Assembly: GCA_034506395.1 (NCBI GenBank)
Contig: JAPDPQ010000044.1
Location: 1-37,272 of the forward strand
Reading direction: 5' to 3'
DNA from: a candidate division KSB1 bacterium
Lineage (GTDB): Bacteria > Zhuqueibacterota > Zhuqueibacteria > Thermofontimicrobiales > Thermofontimicrobiaceae
DNA length: 37,272 nt
Below, in pieces: positions 25,797 through 34,021 of this stretch. Both the position numbers and the translations under genes were made by a program. The notes beneath the pieces were generated by a model. The model saw only the letters and a program-made list of their open reading frames with translations, was not told the DNA's origin and ran no database searches. The first letter of the stretch is position 1; the number at the start of each line of letters is the position of its first letter.

Positions 25797-27047
25797 TTAT
25801 TCTCCTTCTAATCCAAGTTCTTCCAAAAGGGGGAATAATATGGGATTGACATCATACCAAATTTCGTCATCCAAGCCGTATTCAGTGTAGCTCATTTGCA
25901 TGAACAGTTTCTTGGTCGCCTCAAAATTTACCAGCGATTTTGATTGTCGAATTTCCAGAAGCTGCTCCAGCTCTTTTTTTGAATATGCGGTTTTGTACAA
26001 ATTTCTGATGCGCACCTCCGCCATGTCCACCACTTCCTCATCGATAAAATCGATTTTTTCCATCATGGCGACGATGCAACATTGTCGGACCAATTTCACT
26101 AATTCGAAAACGATCCCACCGCTCAGAGTCACAATTTTCTCTATGGCATCGTCAAAGATCAATTTGCTGGGCATCCTTTTGGTGATGATCTCCTTGAGTT
26201 TGCTGCGATTTTTTTCATTGGGATGCCCCAATCGATCTTCGATTGCAAAGTGGGACAGGTAATAAATGCCGTTGAAATTATTAAAGAGGGTAATAAATTC
26301 TGGATCATATTTCAACATTAAAGGAAAGGTGTAAACCATGAAACACGGAAGTCGAATGAGATTGCGCAGCGATTTCGTAAAGAGGTCTTTAGCATTTTCG
26401 ATGCTGATCTTATCCATGTTAGGCACCAGCACCAGCACGTCCTTTTTGGTCTGCAGATCAATATCTTCGATCGCTTCATTCAAAAGGCTTATCATATCGC
26501 CAATGCCGGGTTTGGAGCTTTGTTTGAGCACCTCCTTATAGCTTTGCTCCTGCTGGGCATCTTTTGAGATTTTGTCAATTGTGCCTGTATCGAGCAAAAT
26601 TTCGGTCGCTTTGCCGCCTTTGACGGCCACGGCAACTTCTTTGCTGATCTCCCATCCATAGCCGTAATTCAAAAATTTGTCGATCTTATCGCCGATCGGC
26701 AACTTCTCTTTTTTGGCAATTGCCCCGACCTCTTTTAGAATCTTTGATATTAACCCCTCCAGGTTGAATTCAAAATTGCTAATGAAATTTTTGCCGGGCA
26801 ACAAAATAGCATGGAATTCCTTTTTCAGGTCCTCTTTCAACTTGCCCAATTCTGTAGACTTGCCACAACCCGGCGGCCCAGAAAGCAACACCTTCGGAAA
26901 ACCAGTATCAGTTTTTAATATGGTCTTGATTTCGGCCAGTGGACTGGGATCTCGATCTACGTAGTAGGCTTTGATATCGTCCTCTTCAATCAAAGGGTAA
27001 TTGGGATCGAAAATTCGCAGTGCATCTTCAATGGTATTAGCTTTCAT
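25797..27047 (-). CDS. P-loop ATPase of AAA/STAND-like type, function unknown
   Basis: A 416-residue ATP-binding protein. Walker A GPPGCGKST lies at 57-65, and a Walker-B-like strand DVLVLVPNMDKI at 203-214 with D212. The remaining sequence is mostly helical, with a basic C-terminal part that could contain a winged helix. No membrane segment is seen. An ORC/STAND-like regulator is possible, but I do not recognise the family. The ATG at 27047 has GGAG 8 nt upstream. The cupin gene follows after 3 bp, an unusual partnership. Confidence 0.85.
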   Translation of the reverse strand: MKANTIEDALRIFDPNYPLIEEDDIKAYYVDRDPSPLAEIKTILKTDTGFPKVLLSGPPGCGKSTELGKLKEDLKKEFHAILLPGKNFISNFEFNLEGLISKILKEVGAIAKKEKLPIGDKIDKFLNYGYGWEISKEVAVAVKGGKATEILLDTGTIDKISKDAQQEQSYKEVLKQSSKPGIGDMISLLNEAIEDIDLQTKKDVLVLVPNMDKISIENAKDLFTKSLRNLIRLPCFMVYTFPLMLKYDPEFITLFNNFNGIYYLSHFAIEDRLGHPNEKNRSKLKEIITKRMPSKLIFDDAIEKIVTLSGGIVFELVKLVRQCCIVAMMEKIDFIDEEVVDMAEVRIRNLYKTAYSKKELEQLLEIRQSKSLVNFEATKKLFMQMSYTEYGLDDEIWYDVNPILFPLLEELGLEGE

Positions 27048-27291
27048 ATTACTCTCCTGCTAAATTCAGGAAACGCTCTGCTCGAGGGGGCTGAATACGA
27101 ATTTATTTCATCTACAATAATTATTCGGGACACAAGATTGGTCGTCACAAATCCAAAAATTCAATTCAAAAGAGCAATTTAGTATTTTCACCATTTGATC
27201 CATCGAAAAGAGAGGTCATCTTCTTATCGTTTGCGAGGTCGCCCTAAAAATAAAAAGATCCAGGTACTTCTCTATAGGTTTTCTAATTGGC

Positions 27292-28566
27292 TTAATTGTT
27301 AGGGCTCCGAACCTGCCTTTCAGAATGGCCGACTACCACGGCGCATACCGCATCGCCAGTGATATTGACAGTAGTGCGACACATATCCAGAATTCTATCT
27401 ACTCCCAAAACAAGTGCTATTCCTTCAAGGGGTATCCCGATTTGTTTCAGCACCATGGTAAGCGTTATCATGCCAACCCCTGGAACCCCAGCGGCTCCGA
27501 TCGATGCTAACGTTGCCATTAATACGATGGTGAGCTGCTGCCCAATCGTTAGATCTATCCCAAAAACTTGTGCAATAAACACGGCCGCAACTCCTTGATA
27601 GAGCGCAGTCCCATCCATATTGATGGTGGCGCCCAGCGGCAGCACAAAACTGGTGATTTCTTTGTTGACCCCAAGGTTTTCTTCAACGCATTCCATGGTA
27701 ACTGGTAAAGTGGCAGAGCTGGAACTTGAGCTGAAAGCAATCAGTTGCGCGGGACGGATCCCGCGGAAGAATCGTGTCACGCTGGCTTTGGCTCGGGTGA
27801 GTAGCTTTAGAGCGAGGCTGTAAATCAAAGTAACATGGATTAGCAGCCCCACAATCACGACCAGAGAATATTTGAACAATGGGCCTAAAATGCCCAGCCC
27901 AAACTCACCAATGATGGAGGCAATCAATGCAAAGACACCATACGGTGCTAAAGCCATAATAATATGAACCAGCTTGATCATCGCCTCGTTGATTCCATCA
28001 AAAAAGGATATAACTGGTGCAGCCTTCGCGGGTGGGATGAGCGTTATCGCAATCCCTAATATCAGCGCAAAGAGAATAATCTGAAGCATTTCGCCGGCCG
28101 CAAACGATTCAATAGGATTCCGTGGGATAATATTGAGGAGCGTCTCCGCCATTCCTGGCTTCTTGAGTGCAACATCAATCTTCGATGCCGCCTCATTAGA
28201 GTAATTTGCCAGAAGTTGTTCCTGGGTTGCCTTAGAAATTCCCGATCCTGGCTGAAACAGGTTGGCAAGCACCAAGCCTATGATAATAGCGATGGCCGTT
28301 GTGCAAAGATAATATACGATTGTTTTACTGCCGATTCTCCCTAGCTTACGAACATCATTGAGACTGGCAGTTCCAACGAACAATGAGGCGAAAACCAGCG
28401 GGACCACTACCATGGTGATGAGGCGAATGAACGCAGTCCCTAATGGTTTGACATAATGACTGATGAAAACAGCAAAACCAAACTTATTGGCAAGGATTCC
28501 AATGATTGCCCCAAAAATGAGTCCCAACATGATCCTAGTGTAAAGTTCGAGCTTCGGCAGTTTCAT
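27292..28566 (-). CDS. Dicarboxylate/amino acid:cation symporter (DAACS family)
   Basis: Inner-membrane sodium- or proton-coupled symporter for glutamate, aspartate or C4-dicarboxylates (GltP/GltT/DctA relatives). The 424 residues contain the family hallmarks: a serine-rich hairpin SSSSSATLP near 277-285, ATINMDGTALYQG near 308-320, and a second hairpin around GAAGVPGVG. The substrate-coordinating TM8 region DRILDMCRTTVNITGD is present near the C terminus; the Arg in MCRTT favours acidic amino acids. The ATG has AGGAG 7 nt upstream. It follows the HExxH protein gene on the same strand after 105 bp. Confidence 0.96.
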   Translation of the reverse strand: MKLPKLELYTRIMLGLIFGAIIGILANKFGFAVFISHYVKPLGTAFIRLITMVVVPLVFASLFVGTASLNDVRKLGRIGSKTIVYYLCTTAIAIIIGLVLANLFQPGSGISKATQEQLLANYSNEAASKIDVALKKPGMAETLLNIIPRNPIESFAAGEMLQIILFALILGIAITLIPPAKAAPVISFFDGINEAMIKLVHIIMALAPYGVFALIASIIGEFGLGILGPLFKYSLVVIVGLLIHVTLIYSLALKLLTRAKASVTRFFRGIRPAQLIAFSSSSSSATLPVTMECVEENLGVNKEITSFVLPLGATINMDGTALYQGVAAVFIAQVFGIDLTIGQQLTIVLMATLASIGAAGVPGVGMITLTMVLKQIGIPLEGIALVLGVDRILDMCRTTVNITGDAVCAVVVGHSERQVRSPNN

Positions 28567-28671
28567 TTTATCTCCTGAGGTTGAAATGGAAAAAGCAATC
28601 CTTTATCACAATTCTCTCCAGAATTATTTCGATACCCGAGCATCCATCAGATTTGATGAACGCATGCCAAA

Positions 28672-29430
28672 TCAAACCAGATCGATCCATTCTAAGGGCC
28701 AGCGCCATTGCTTTCCATCGGCTGTTTCAATGACCACGCGGCGAGAGTGGCTTCGCACTGGCAAAACCACTGGGACAATCTGTCCATGGTAACGGCCTTT
28801 CGGATCATGTTTGATCAATACTTTATCCCCAATGGATAACGACCGATAGCGTTTAAATGGATCAATGAGTTGATAGATTAATCGCAGTGAAGAGCTTTGC
28901 TTGGCCCTGGGCTGATTGATCTTTAGCCCTTTGACGTGAAAATTTAATTGCTGAAGGCGATCTATTGCCCACTTGTTGGCTAAATTTTCTCCTTCTCGGG
29001 CATGAAAACCGAGATGATAGCGGCGAAAATGATGCAATTCATGGGCAAACAGAAAAGCAATATGGTCGCGCAATGACTCATACGTTAATTTCCAGCCATA
29101 GCGATCGAACTGGCACAGCGGATATGAAAGTTTCCGCATACCAATGTGCATTCGAATGAGCTTAAAATTAGCTGGCAAATCTTGAGGGATATCAAATCCA
29201 CGGGTAAATTTCCATCTACCACGGGAACTAATAAACTGACTCGCAGAGAGCCAATTTCGGGCAAAAGCTATGCCTCCGCTCCACGAATACTTGCTGAGAA
29301 AATAGTTTGAAACGACCAAATCGCTTGTATCTGTATCATCAGATATCAAGTCGAATATGTCTGTTAGTTCAGATTGGACCAAATTCAATCTTTGCTGCCA
29401 ATTGGTATCTGAGAAATAATAAATTTTCAT
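28672..29430 (-). CDS. HExxH (SprT-like) metalloprotease-like protein
   Basis: A cytoplasmic-looking protein with a zinc-metallopeptidase motif HELHH (residues 130-134 from the chosen start), followed by EGENLANKWA, where the Glu 14 residues after the last His may be the third ligand. The C-terminal 50 residues begin GDKVLIKHDPKGRYHG and look like a small SH3/KOW-type beta domain. The frame is open to 29634, but the extra N-terminal 68 residues lack coding character, so I prefer the ATG at 29430 (252 residues); this start has no strong ribosome binding site. SprT-like is my best guess for the family. Confidence 0.75.
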   Translation of the reverse strand: MKIYYFSDTNWQQRLNLVQSELTDIFDLISDDTDTSDLVVSNYFLSKYSWSGGIAFARNWLSASQFISSRGRWKFTRGFDIPQDLPANFKLIRMHIGMRKLSYPLCQFDRYGWKLTYESLRDHIAFLFAHELHHFRRYHLGFHAREGENLANKWAIDRLQQLNFHVKGLKINQPRAKQSSSLRLIYQLIDPFKRYRSLSIGDKVLIKHDPKGRYHGQIVPVVLPVRSHSRRVVIETADGKQWRWPLEWIDLV

Positions 29431-29789
29431 ACCGGCGTTCTGTGGCTGATTTTTTTGCCTTGAAATTTCATAAGAAAATAACAAAAAAATTGGATAATTG
29501 CAAACTAATTTATAATCGATCGCATTAATCGGCAGCAAAACTTGCAAACTGATATGGATTCGATGAATTAATAGATCAAAAATCAAACCAAGATTCATGA
29601 ATTTAATGGCTGAAACCCGATGCCAATATAGCAAAATTTTCGAAAATGAATAGAGAAAATTTTCAGTACGAAAAATGGACCAGACGATCTTAAGCAGACC
29701 ATCAATTAATTATTGACTTTGAAGTTTATTATGTGTAATTTTGATCAAGTCCAGAACAATGAGGATAACCATAGCAAGCGGTTTGGATC
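29431..29789. other. Divergent intergenic region between the metalloprotease gene and murG
   Basis: If the shorter metalloprotease start is right, this 359-bp stretch carries no gene. It holds the predicted murG promoter (29713-29741). The upstream extension of the metalloprotease frame (29431-29634) could be coding if an upstream start is used. Confidence 0.5.
29713..29741 (+). promoter_or_regulatory. Predicted promoter of murG
   Basis: -35 TTGACT (29713-29718), exact 17-bp spacer, -10 TAATTT (29736-29741), about 40 nt upstream of the murG start. It matches the pattern of other promoters in the window. Confidence 0.55.
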
Positions 29790-30908
29790 ATGAGCGAGGT
29801 GGATCTCTTAAAGATAGTCATTTCTGGGGGTGGCACAGGCGGTCATATCTACCCTGGAATTGCCATAGCCAACAAGATAAAACAACTTCATCCAAAGAGC
29901 CAAATTGTTTTTGTTGGAGTCAAGAATCGAATTGAGGCCAAAATTGTCCCAAAGGAAGGGTATCCACTAAAGACGATTTATATCAAATCACTCCCGAGAA
30001 AAATGGGGCTGAAGACGATCGGCTTCCTATTCTCGCTATTCGTCGGTTTGATCCAATCGATAATTTTCCTGCTTCGCTATAAGCCGAAGGTGGTTGTCGG
30101 TACTGGGGGCTATGTGAGCTATCCAGTGGTCTACGCGGCTCATTTGCTCAAAATCCCCACTTTGATCCAGGAGCAAAACAGCTATCCTGGGATTGCCACG
30201 AAGAAGTTGGCTTCAAAGGTTGATGAAATTCATTTGGCTTTTGAAGAGGCGGCACGATATTTATCCAAGGCTCATCCTGAAAAATTTAGAATCACGGGTA
30301 ATCCAATCCGTTTGCCTTCGGGTCGCATAGATCGAGCAAAGGCGTTGGAGCAATTTGGCTTGGAAAAAAACAAACGCACGTTACTGCTGTTTGGTGGCAG
30401 TCAAGGAGCAGCGCCTTTAAACGAGGCGTTGTTGAATGCATTGCCAGAGCTGTCGCCGAACATTCAAATTCTCTGGCAAACTGGGGAGCTGGATTACGAG
30501 CGGGTTCGAACTGAAAGCAAAAAATTTCAGCATCGAATGGTTATTCAGCCTTTCTTTTTCAATATGGCGGATGCCTATGCGGCAACCGATCTTGCCTTGT
30601 GTCGCGCTGGGGCAATTACTATTGCTGAACTCGTGCAAGCTGGGGTTCCTGCCATCTTTGTGCCGTTACCCCATGCGGCTGAAGGCCATCAAGAGAAAAA
30701 CGCTCGGGTTCTGGTCGCTGCGAATGCAAGTGCCATGATTTTACAGCAGGATTTAACTGGTCTGCGACTCAAGGCGGCGATCGAAGAATTAATTTTCGAT
30801 GACGTGAAGTTGACAGAAATGCGACGAAACCTTCAAAAATTCCATTATCCTGATGCCGCTGGTCAAATCGCTCAGCGAGTCATCGAATTGGCAGGGCAAA
30901 AGGTTTAG
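29790..30908 (+). CDS. murG: UDP-N-acetylglucosamine--N-acetylmuramyl-(pentapeptide) pyrophosphoryl-undecaprenol N-acetylglucosamine transferase
   Basis: Adds GlcNAc to lipid I to form lipid II at the inner face of the membrane, a GT28 enzyme. It has 372 residues. The N-terminal ISGGGTGGHIYPGIAIA is the classic loop; VVGTGGYVSYPVVYAA and IQEQNSYPGIATKKL follow; the donor site contains LFGGSQGAAPLN, and LCRAGAITIAELVQAGVP with PLPHAAEGHQEKNA matches the family C-terminal half. It is outside any visible mur/fts (dcw) cluster. The GT2 gene starts 1 bp after its stop. Confidence 0.97.
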   Translation: MSEVDLLKIVISGGGTGGHIYPGIAIANKIKQLHPKSQIVFVGVKNRIEAKIVPKEGYPLKTIYIKSLPRKMGLKTIGFLFSLFVGLIQSIIFLLRYKPKVVVGTGGYVSYPVVYAAHLLKIPTLIQEQNSYPGIATKKLASKVDEIHLAFEEAARYLSKAHPEKFRITGNPIRLPSGRIDRAKALEQFGLEKNKRTLLLFGGSQGAAPLNEALLNALPELSPNIQILWQTGELDYERVRTESKKFQHRMVIQPFFFNMADAYAATDLALCRAGAITIAELVQAGVPAIFVPLPHAAEGHQEKNARVLVAANASAMILQQDLTGLRLKAAIEELIFDDVKLTEMRRNLQKFHYPDAAGQIAQRVIELAGQKV

Positions 30909-30909
30909 G

Positions 30910-31590
30910 ATGGTGAAAAAAAATATCTGCGCGATTATTCCCGCCTTCAATGTGCAGAATACCATCGCTGAAGTGATCTTCGGAACCAGTCAGGTGATTC
31001 CGCTTCACCACATCATTGTGATAGATGATGGTTCCAATGACCAAACTGGGACGATCGCTCGTCACGCTGGCTGCATCGTTCTACGCAACGATTTCAATTG
31101 CGGCAAGGGCTTTTCATTAAAAAAAGGCTTTGCCTTTGCCATTCAAAACAACTTTCAGGCGCTGATCACTTTGGATGGGGATCTTCAGCACGACCCCGGC
31201 GAAATACCGAATTTTATTGCTGCGTTTGAAACAAATCAGGCCGATTTGATATTGGGGGACCGCTCTCATGATTTTTCCACTATGCCATTGGATCGCCAGT
31301 TAAGCAATAAAATCACTTCCTTGATCATCTCTATTTTTACAGGGCAGCGGGTCAGGGATAGTCAAACCGGTTACCGCTTAATCCGATCTGAAATCCTGAA
31401 GCATATTTCGTTGATCAGCAATCGCTACGAAACCGAATCGGAATTGTTAATAAAAGCCCTATTAAAGGGCTATCGCATCGCTCATGTGCCCATCAAAACC
31501 ATCTATAACCAGCAGCCGAGTCATATCCATCGATTCATCGATACATTGAGATTTCTGAAAATATTTTTCTTTAGTATCCTCAGCCATTAG
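30910..31590 (+). CDS. Family 2 glycosyltransferase (dolichyl-phosphate-mannose-synthase-like)
   Basis: A 226-residue GT-A fold glycosyltransferase. Landmarks are CAIIPAFNVQNTI at the start, IVIDDGSNDQTG, the DxD-like region TLDGDLQHDP, LGDRS, and RDSQTGYRLIRSE. These resemble polyprenyl-phosphate mannosyl/glucosyl transferases without membrane anchors, so a role in loading a sugar onto a lipid carrier is plausible. The ATG at 30910 has AAAGG about 7 nt upstream and is better than an in-frame ATG at 30853 inside murG. Cotranscribed with murG. Confidence 0.92.
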   Translation: MVKKNICAIIPAFNVQNTIAEVIFGTSQVIPLHHIIVIDDGSNDQTGTIARHAGCIVLRNDFNCGKGFSLKKGFAFAIQNNFQALITLDGDLQHDPGEIPNFIAAFETNQADLILGDRSHDFSTMPLDRQLSNKITSLIISIFTGQRVRDSQTGYRLIRSEILKHISLISNRYETESELLIKALLKGYRIAHVPIKTIYNQQPSHIHRFIDTLRFLKIFFFSILSH

Positions 31591-31675
31591 GAATCTTCCA
31601 TTAAAAGAAATTGCTGAGCAAAATCGTTCACTTTGAGAGCTCTACAAAATAATCGCATATTGAACAAATGCGGCT

Positions 31676-31706
31676 ATTCCTGCGGAAGCAGGGATTTCTT
31701 TTTTGA
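31676..31706 (+). terminator. Intrinsic terminator after murG-GT2
   Basis: ATTCCTGC (31676-31683) pairs with GCAGGGAT (31688-31695) around a GGAA tetraloop, followed by TTCTTTTTTG. One G-T pair occurs in the stem. Confidence 0.55.
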
Positions 31707-31862
31707 GACGGATCGGCTATTGGGAAAATAGCTGGATTCATTGACATGACAGTCAGATCTCAAATTATCTGGATGCTGCAGAAGTCTGCTTCATAAACAG
31801 AGGGCGTCATTCTCTCATTGCACAAAATATGCTAAGCTGAACCCAAAAAATCAATTTTTTTG

Positions 31863-31891
31863 TTGACTTAATAATGAAAAATTGTTATATT
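31863..31891 (+). promoter_or_regulatory. Predicted promoter of the tRNA-Lys operon
   Basis: -35 TTGACT (31863-31868), 17-bp spacer, -10 TATATT (31886-31891). The predicted start near 31898 is about 18 nt before the first tRNA, as expected for a stable RNA operon. Confidence 0.75.
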
Positions 31892-31915
31892 CTGTGCCCT
31901 AAAAAATGAAAATGA

Positions 31916-31991
31916 GAGGGTGTAGCTCAGCCGGTAGAGCAACGGCCTTTTAAGCCGTGGGCCCAGGGTTCGATTCCCTGCACCCTCACCA
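31916..31991 (+). tRNA. tRNA-Lys (anticodon UUU), CCA encoded
   Basis: Full cloverleaf: acceptor GAGGGTG pairing with CACCCTC, T8-A9, D arm GCTC...GAGC, anticodon stem ACGGC/GCCGT with loop CTTTTAA giving anticodon TTT, and T arm CAGGGTTCGATTCCCTG. The discriminator is A and the 3' CCA is encoded. First gene of a two-tRNA operon. Confidence 0.97.
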
Positions 31992-32027
31992 ATACTTAAA
32001 AAAGCTTGACAATTTAACAATTTTTTC

Positions 32028-32100
32028 GCGCCCATAGCTCAATTGGCAGAGCATCTGACTCTTAATCAGGAGGTTCCAGGTTCGATTCCTGGTGGGCGCA
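32028..32100 (+). tRNA. tRNA-Lys (anticodon CUU), CCA not encoded
   Basis: Acceptor GCGCCCA pairs with TGGGCGC; D arm GCTC...GAGC; anticodon stem TCTGA/TCAGG (one T-G pair) with loop CTCTTAA giving anticodon CTT; T arm CCAGGTTCGATTCCTGG. Discriminator A is followed by CGA, so CCA must be added enzymatically, unlike the neighbouring tRNA 36 bp upstream. Confidence 0.97.
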
Positions 32101-32109
32101 CGATAAATC

Positions 32110-32140
32110 AGCTCACATGAAAGTGGGCTTTTTTTGTTTT
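32110..32140 (+). terminator. Intrinsic terminator of the tRNA-Lys operon
   Basis: AGCTCAC (32110-32116) pairs with GTGGGCT (32123-32129, one G-T wobble) around a 6-nt loop and is followed by a T-run of six plus GTTTT. It begins 10 nt after the second tRNA. Confidence 0.85.
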
Positions 32141-32163
32141 TCATCTAAAAGCTCTCATGTCAA

Positions 32164-33204
32164 ATGGTCGAAAATTTGGTATACAACCAATGTCAGCTTT
32201 GCCCTAGAAATTGTCAGGCAAATCGATCCAATTCGAAGCTGGGATATTGCGGCGAAAGCGATCGGTTACGCATCGCTACTATTGAAGCTCATTTTGGAGA
32301 GGAACCACCTATCTCGGGGACGAATGGTTCGGGGACAGTGTTTTTCTCCGGTTGCAGTTTGAAGTGTATTTATTGCCAGAACTATCAGATTTCGCATCAA
32401 CATCTCGGTCGGATCATGACAGTCTCTGAGGTAGTGGATCGGTTGAATCAGCTCATTGTTGAGTATCAAGTGCACAATATCAATTTCGTTACTCCCGATC
32501 ATTTTTTTCCCCATACCGTTGAGATTGGTGCATCAATACGCCGGCTCGGATATTCAATTCCGATCGTTTATAATCTCTCTGGGTACCAATCGATCCAATC
32601 ATTGAAGCTGATTGGATCCGCTGCAGACATTTATCTCCCTGATTTCAAGTATAGCGATGCAACCTTAGCAAAGGCCTTATCGAACTGTGAGGATTACCCC
32701 GAAATCGCTTTAACAGCGATACATGAAATGGTGCGTCAAAAAGGTTTCCTCGACAGTTTTCGAGATGATTCACCAAAGACCAATCCAATCGCTTCTCGCG
32801 GCGTTTTGGTCCGCCATCTCATCATTCCTGGGCAAGTAAAAAATTCCATTGATGCATTGACCATTCTATTTTTGGAATTCGGCAAGCACCTTCCAGTCAG
32901 CTTGATGTCTCAATATGTTCCGATTAAGAAATTTCCCTTTGAGTTTTTGAATCAAACCGTATCGCAACTCGAGTTCAGCCAAGTTTATGAGCATGCGCTT
33001 GAACTTGGATTTGAAAATTTATTCGTCCAATTCCCCGAACCTACAACCAAATCGCGCCCGTTTCTTCCAGATTTCAGCCAACCGACTCCTTTTCTTGGAA
33101 ATGTAATTCAGCGACATCGGCTTTCAAGTGTCTATGAACCCCATTTCAATCAAAAAGAACGATCCCCCTCGTTCCGATATGTTGACGAAGACGGAAGCTT
33201 ATAA
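32164..33204 (+). CDS. Radical SAM protein (PflX/COG1313-like)
   Basis: A 346-residue radical SAM enzyme. The [4Fe-4S]/SAM motif is SGCSLKCIYCQNYQIS with C64, C68 and C71. Before it lies a second cysteine group C10, C13, C17 and C29 (CQLCPRNC...GYC), typical of the PflX-like branch related to pyruvate formate-lyase activating enzymes. The substrate is unknown; no glycyl-radical enzyme gene is in the window. No ribosome binding site is evident at the ATG. It begins just after the tRNA terminator. Confidence 0.9.
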   Translation: MVENLVYNQCQLCPRNCQANRSNSKLGYCGESDRLRIATIEAHFGEEPPISGTNGSGTVFFSGCSLKCIYCQNYQISHQHLGRIMTVSEVVDRLNQLIVEYQVHNINFVTPDHFFPHTVEIGASIRRLGYSIPIVYNLSGYQSIQSLKLIGSAADIYLPDFKYSDATLAKALSNCEDYPEIALTAIHEMVRQKGFLDSFRDDSPKTNPIASRGVLVRHLIIPGQVKNSIDALTILFLEFGKHLPVSLMSQYVPIKKFPFEFLNQTVSQLEFSQVYEHALELGFENLFVQFPEPTTKSRPFLPDFSQPTPFLGNVIQRHRLSSVYEPHFNQKERSPSFRYVDEDGSL

Positions 33205-33214
33205 CCGTTTTGCG

Positions 33215-34021
33215 TCAGATCATAAACCGAGCCAATTTTTTATATCCTAAGCGACTGACATAAATTTCTTTTCCATCTTTCAGGTATAATTTATAACGGC
33301 TGGTCGATAATGGGACAATATCCCGAATCGCATCGATATTCACGATATATGACCGATGCACTCGGACAAATTGATCGGGATTCAGCCGCTGTTCGAGATG
33401 GTTGAGGGACTGCTGGATGAGGTAGGATTCTTTGTGGGTTCGAATTTCGGCATAATCATCCATCGCTTTAATGGCGCTGATTTCTCGGCAATGGATGATC
33501 ACAATTTTGCCAGCCTGTTTGATCAAAAGTCGCTCCAGATAGGGTTGGGAACCTCGCAGGGATTGCAATAATTTTTGTAACGAGTCATCTCGCTGCTGGC
33601 TCGATACGATTTGGTGCACAGCCCGATCGACCGCCATTTGAAACCGCTCGGCATCATAAGGCTTGAGCAGATAATCGATAGCATTGACCTCAAAGGCTTT
33701 GATGGCATATTGATCGTACGCCGTGGAAAAGATCACTCTGGGCGGATCTTCCAGCATTTCCAGCAATTCGAAGCCATTGATCTCGGGCATTTGGATATCA
33801 AGAAACATCAAATCAGGCTGGTGCTGGTCGATAGCATCCAGCGCTTCGTGGGCATCCCGACATTCAGCCACAATTTGGATTCGGGGATGATCATCCAGAT
33901 ATTCTTTAATGATATCTCGCCCTAATTTTTCGTCGTCAATAATTATTGCTTTGATCGTTTGCATTGCTTCAATCCAATAGCTTGATCTCTGAACTGATTC
34001 CATCGCTCCGAGCAATGGCAT
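33215..34021 (-). CDS. LytTR-family response regulator
   Basis: Cytoplasmic two-component response regulator of 268 residues. The receiver domain has the acidic pair D29-D30 (IIIDDE), phospho-acceptor D75 (LMFLDIQMPE) and the Lys in LLKPYD. The C-terminal LytTR DNA-binding domain covers about residues 165-268 (FVRVHRSYIVNIDAI). The start at 34021 overlaps the kinase stop as TGATG, suggesting coupling; a second ATG at 33964 gives the more usual N terminus and cannot be excluded. Cotranscribed with the upstream LytS-type kinase. Confidence 0.95.
   Translation of the reverse strand: MPLLGAMESVQRSSYWIEAMQTIKAIIIDDEKLGRDIIKEYLDDHPRIQIVAECRDAHEALDAIDQHQPDLMFLDIQMPEINGFELLEMLEDPPRVIFSTAYDQYAIKAFEVNAIDYLLKPYDAERFQMAVDRAVHQIVSSQQRDDSLQKLLQSLRGSQPYLERLLIKQAGKIVIIHCREISAIKAMDDYAEIRTHKESYLIQQSLNHLEQRLNPDQFVRVHRSYIVNIDAIRDIVPLSTSRYKLYLKDGKEIYVSRLGYKKLARFMI

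Larger units (their letters stand above)
31591..31915. other. Intergenic region before the tRNA-Lys genes
   Basis: No supported gene. It contains the terminator after the glycosyltransferase gene and the tRNA promoter; the stretch 31707-31860 shows nothing recognisable. Confidence 0.6.

Noticed and set aside
32001..32027. TTGACA before the second tRNA as a separate promoter
   Set aside because: No -10 box at the right distance; the two tRNAs are better explained as one transcript.
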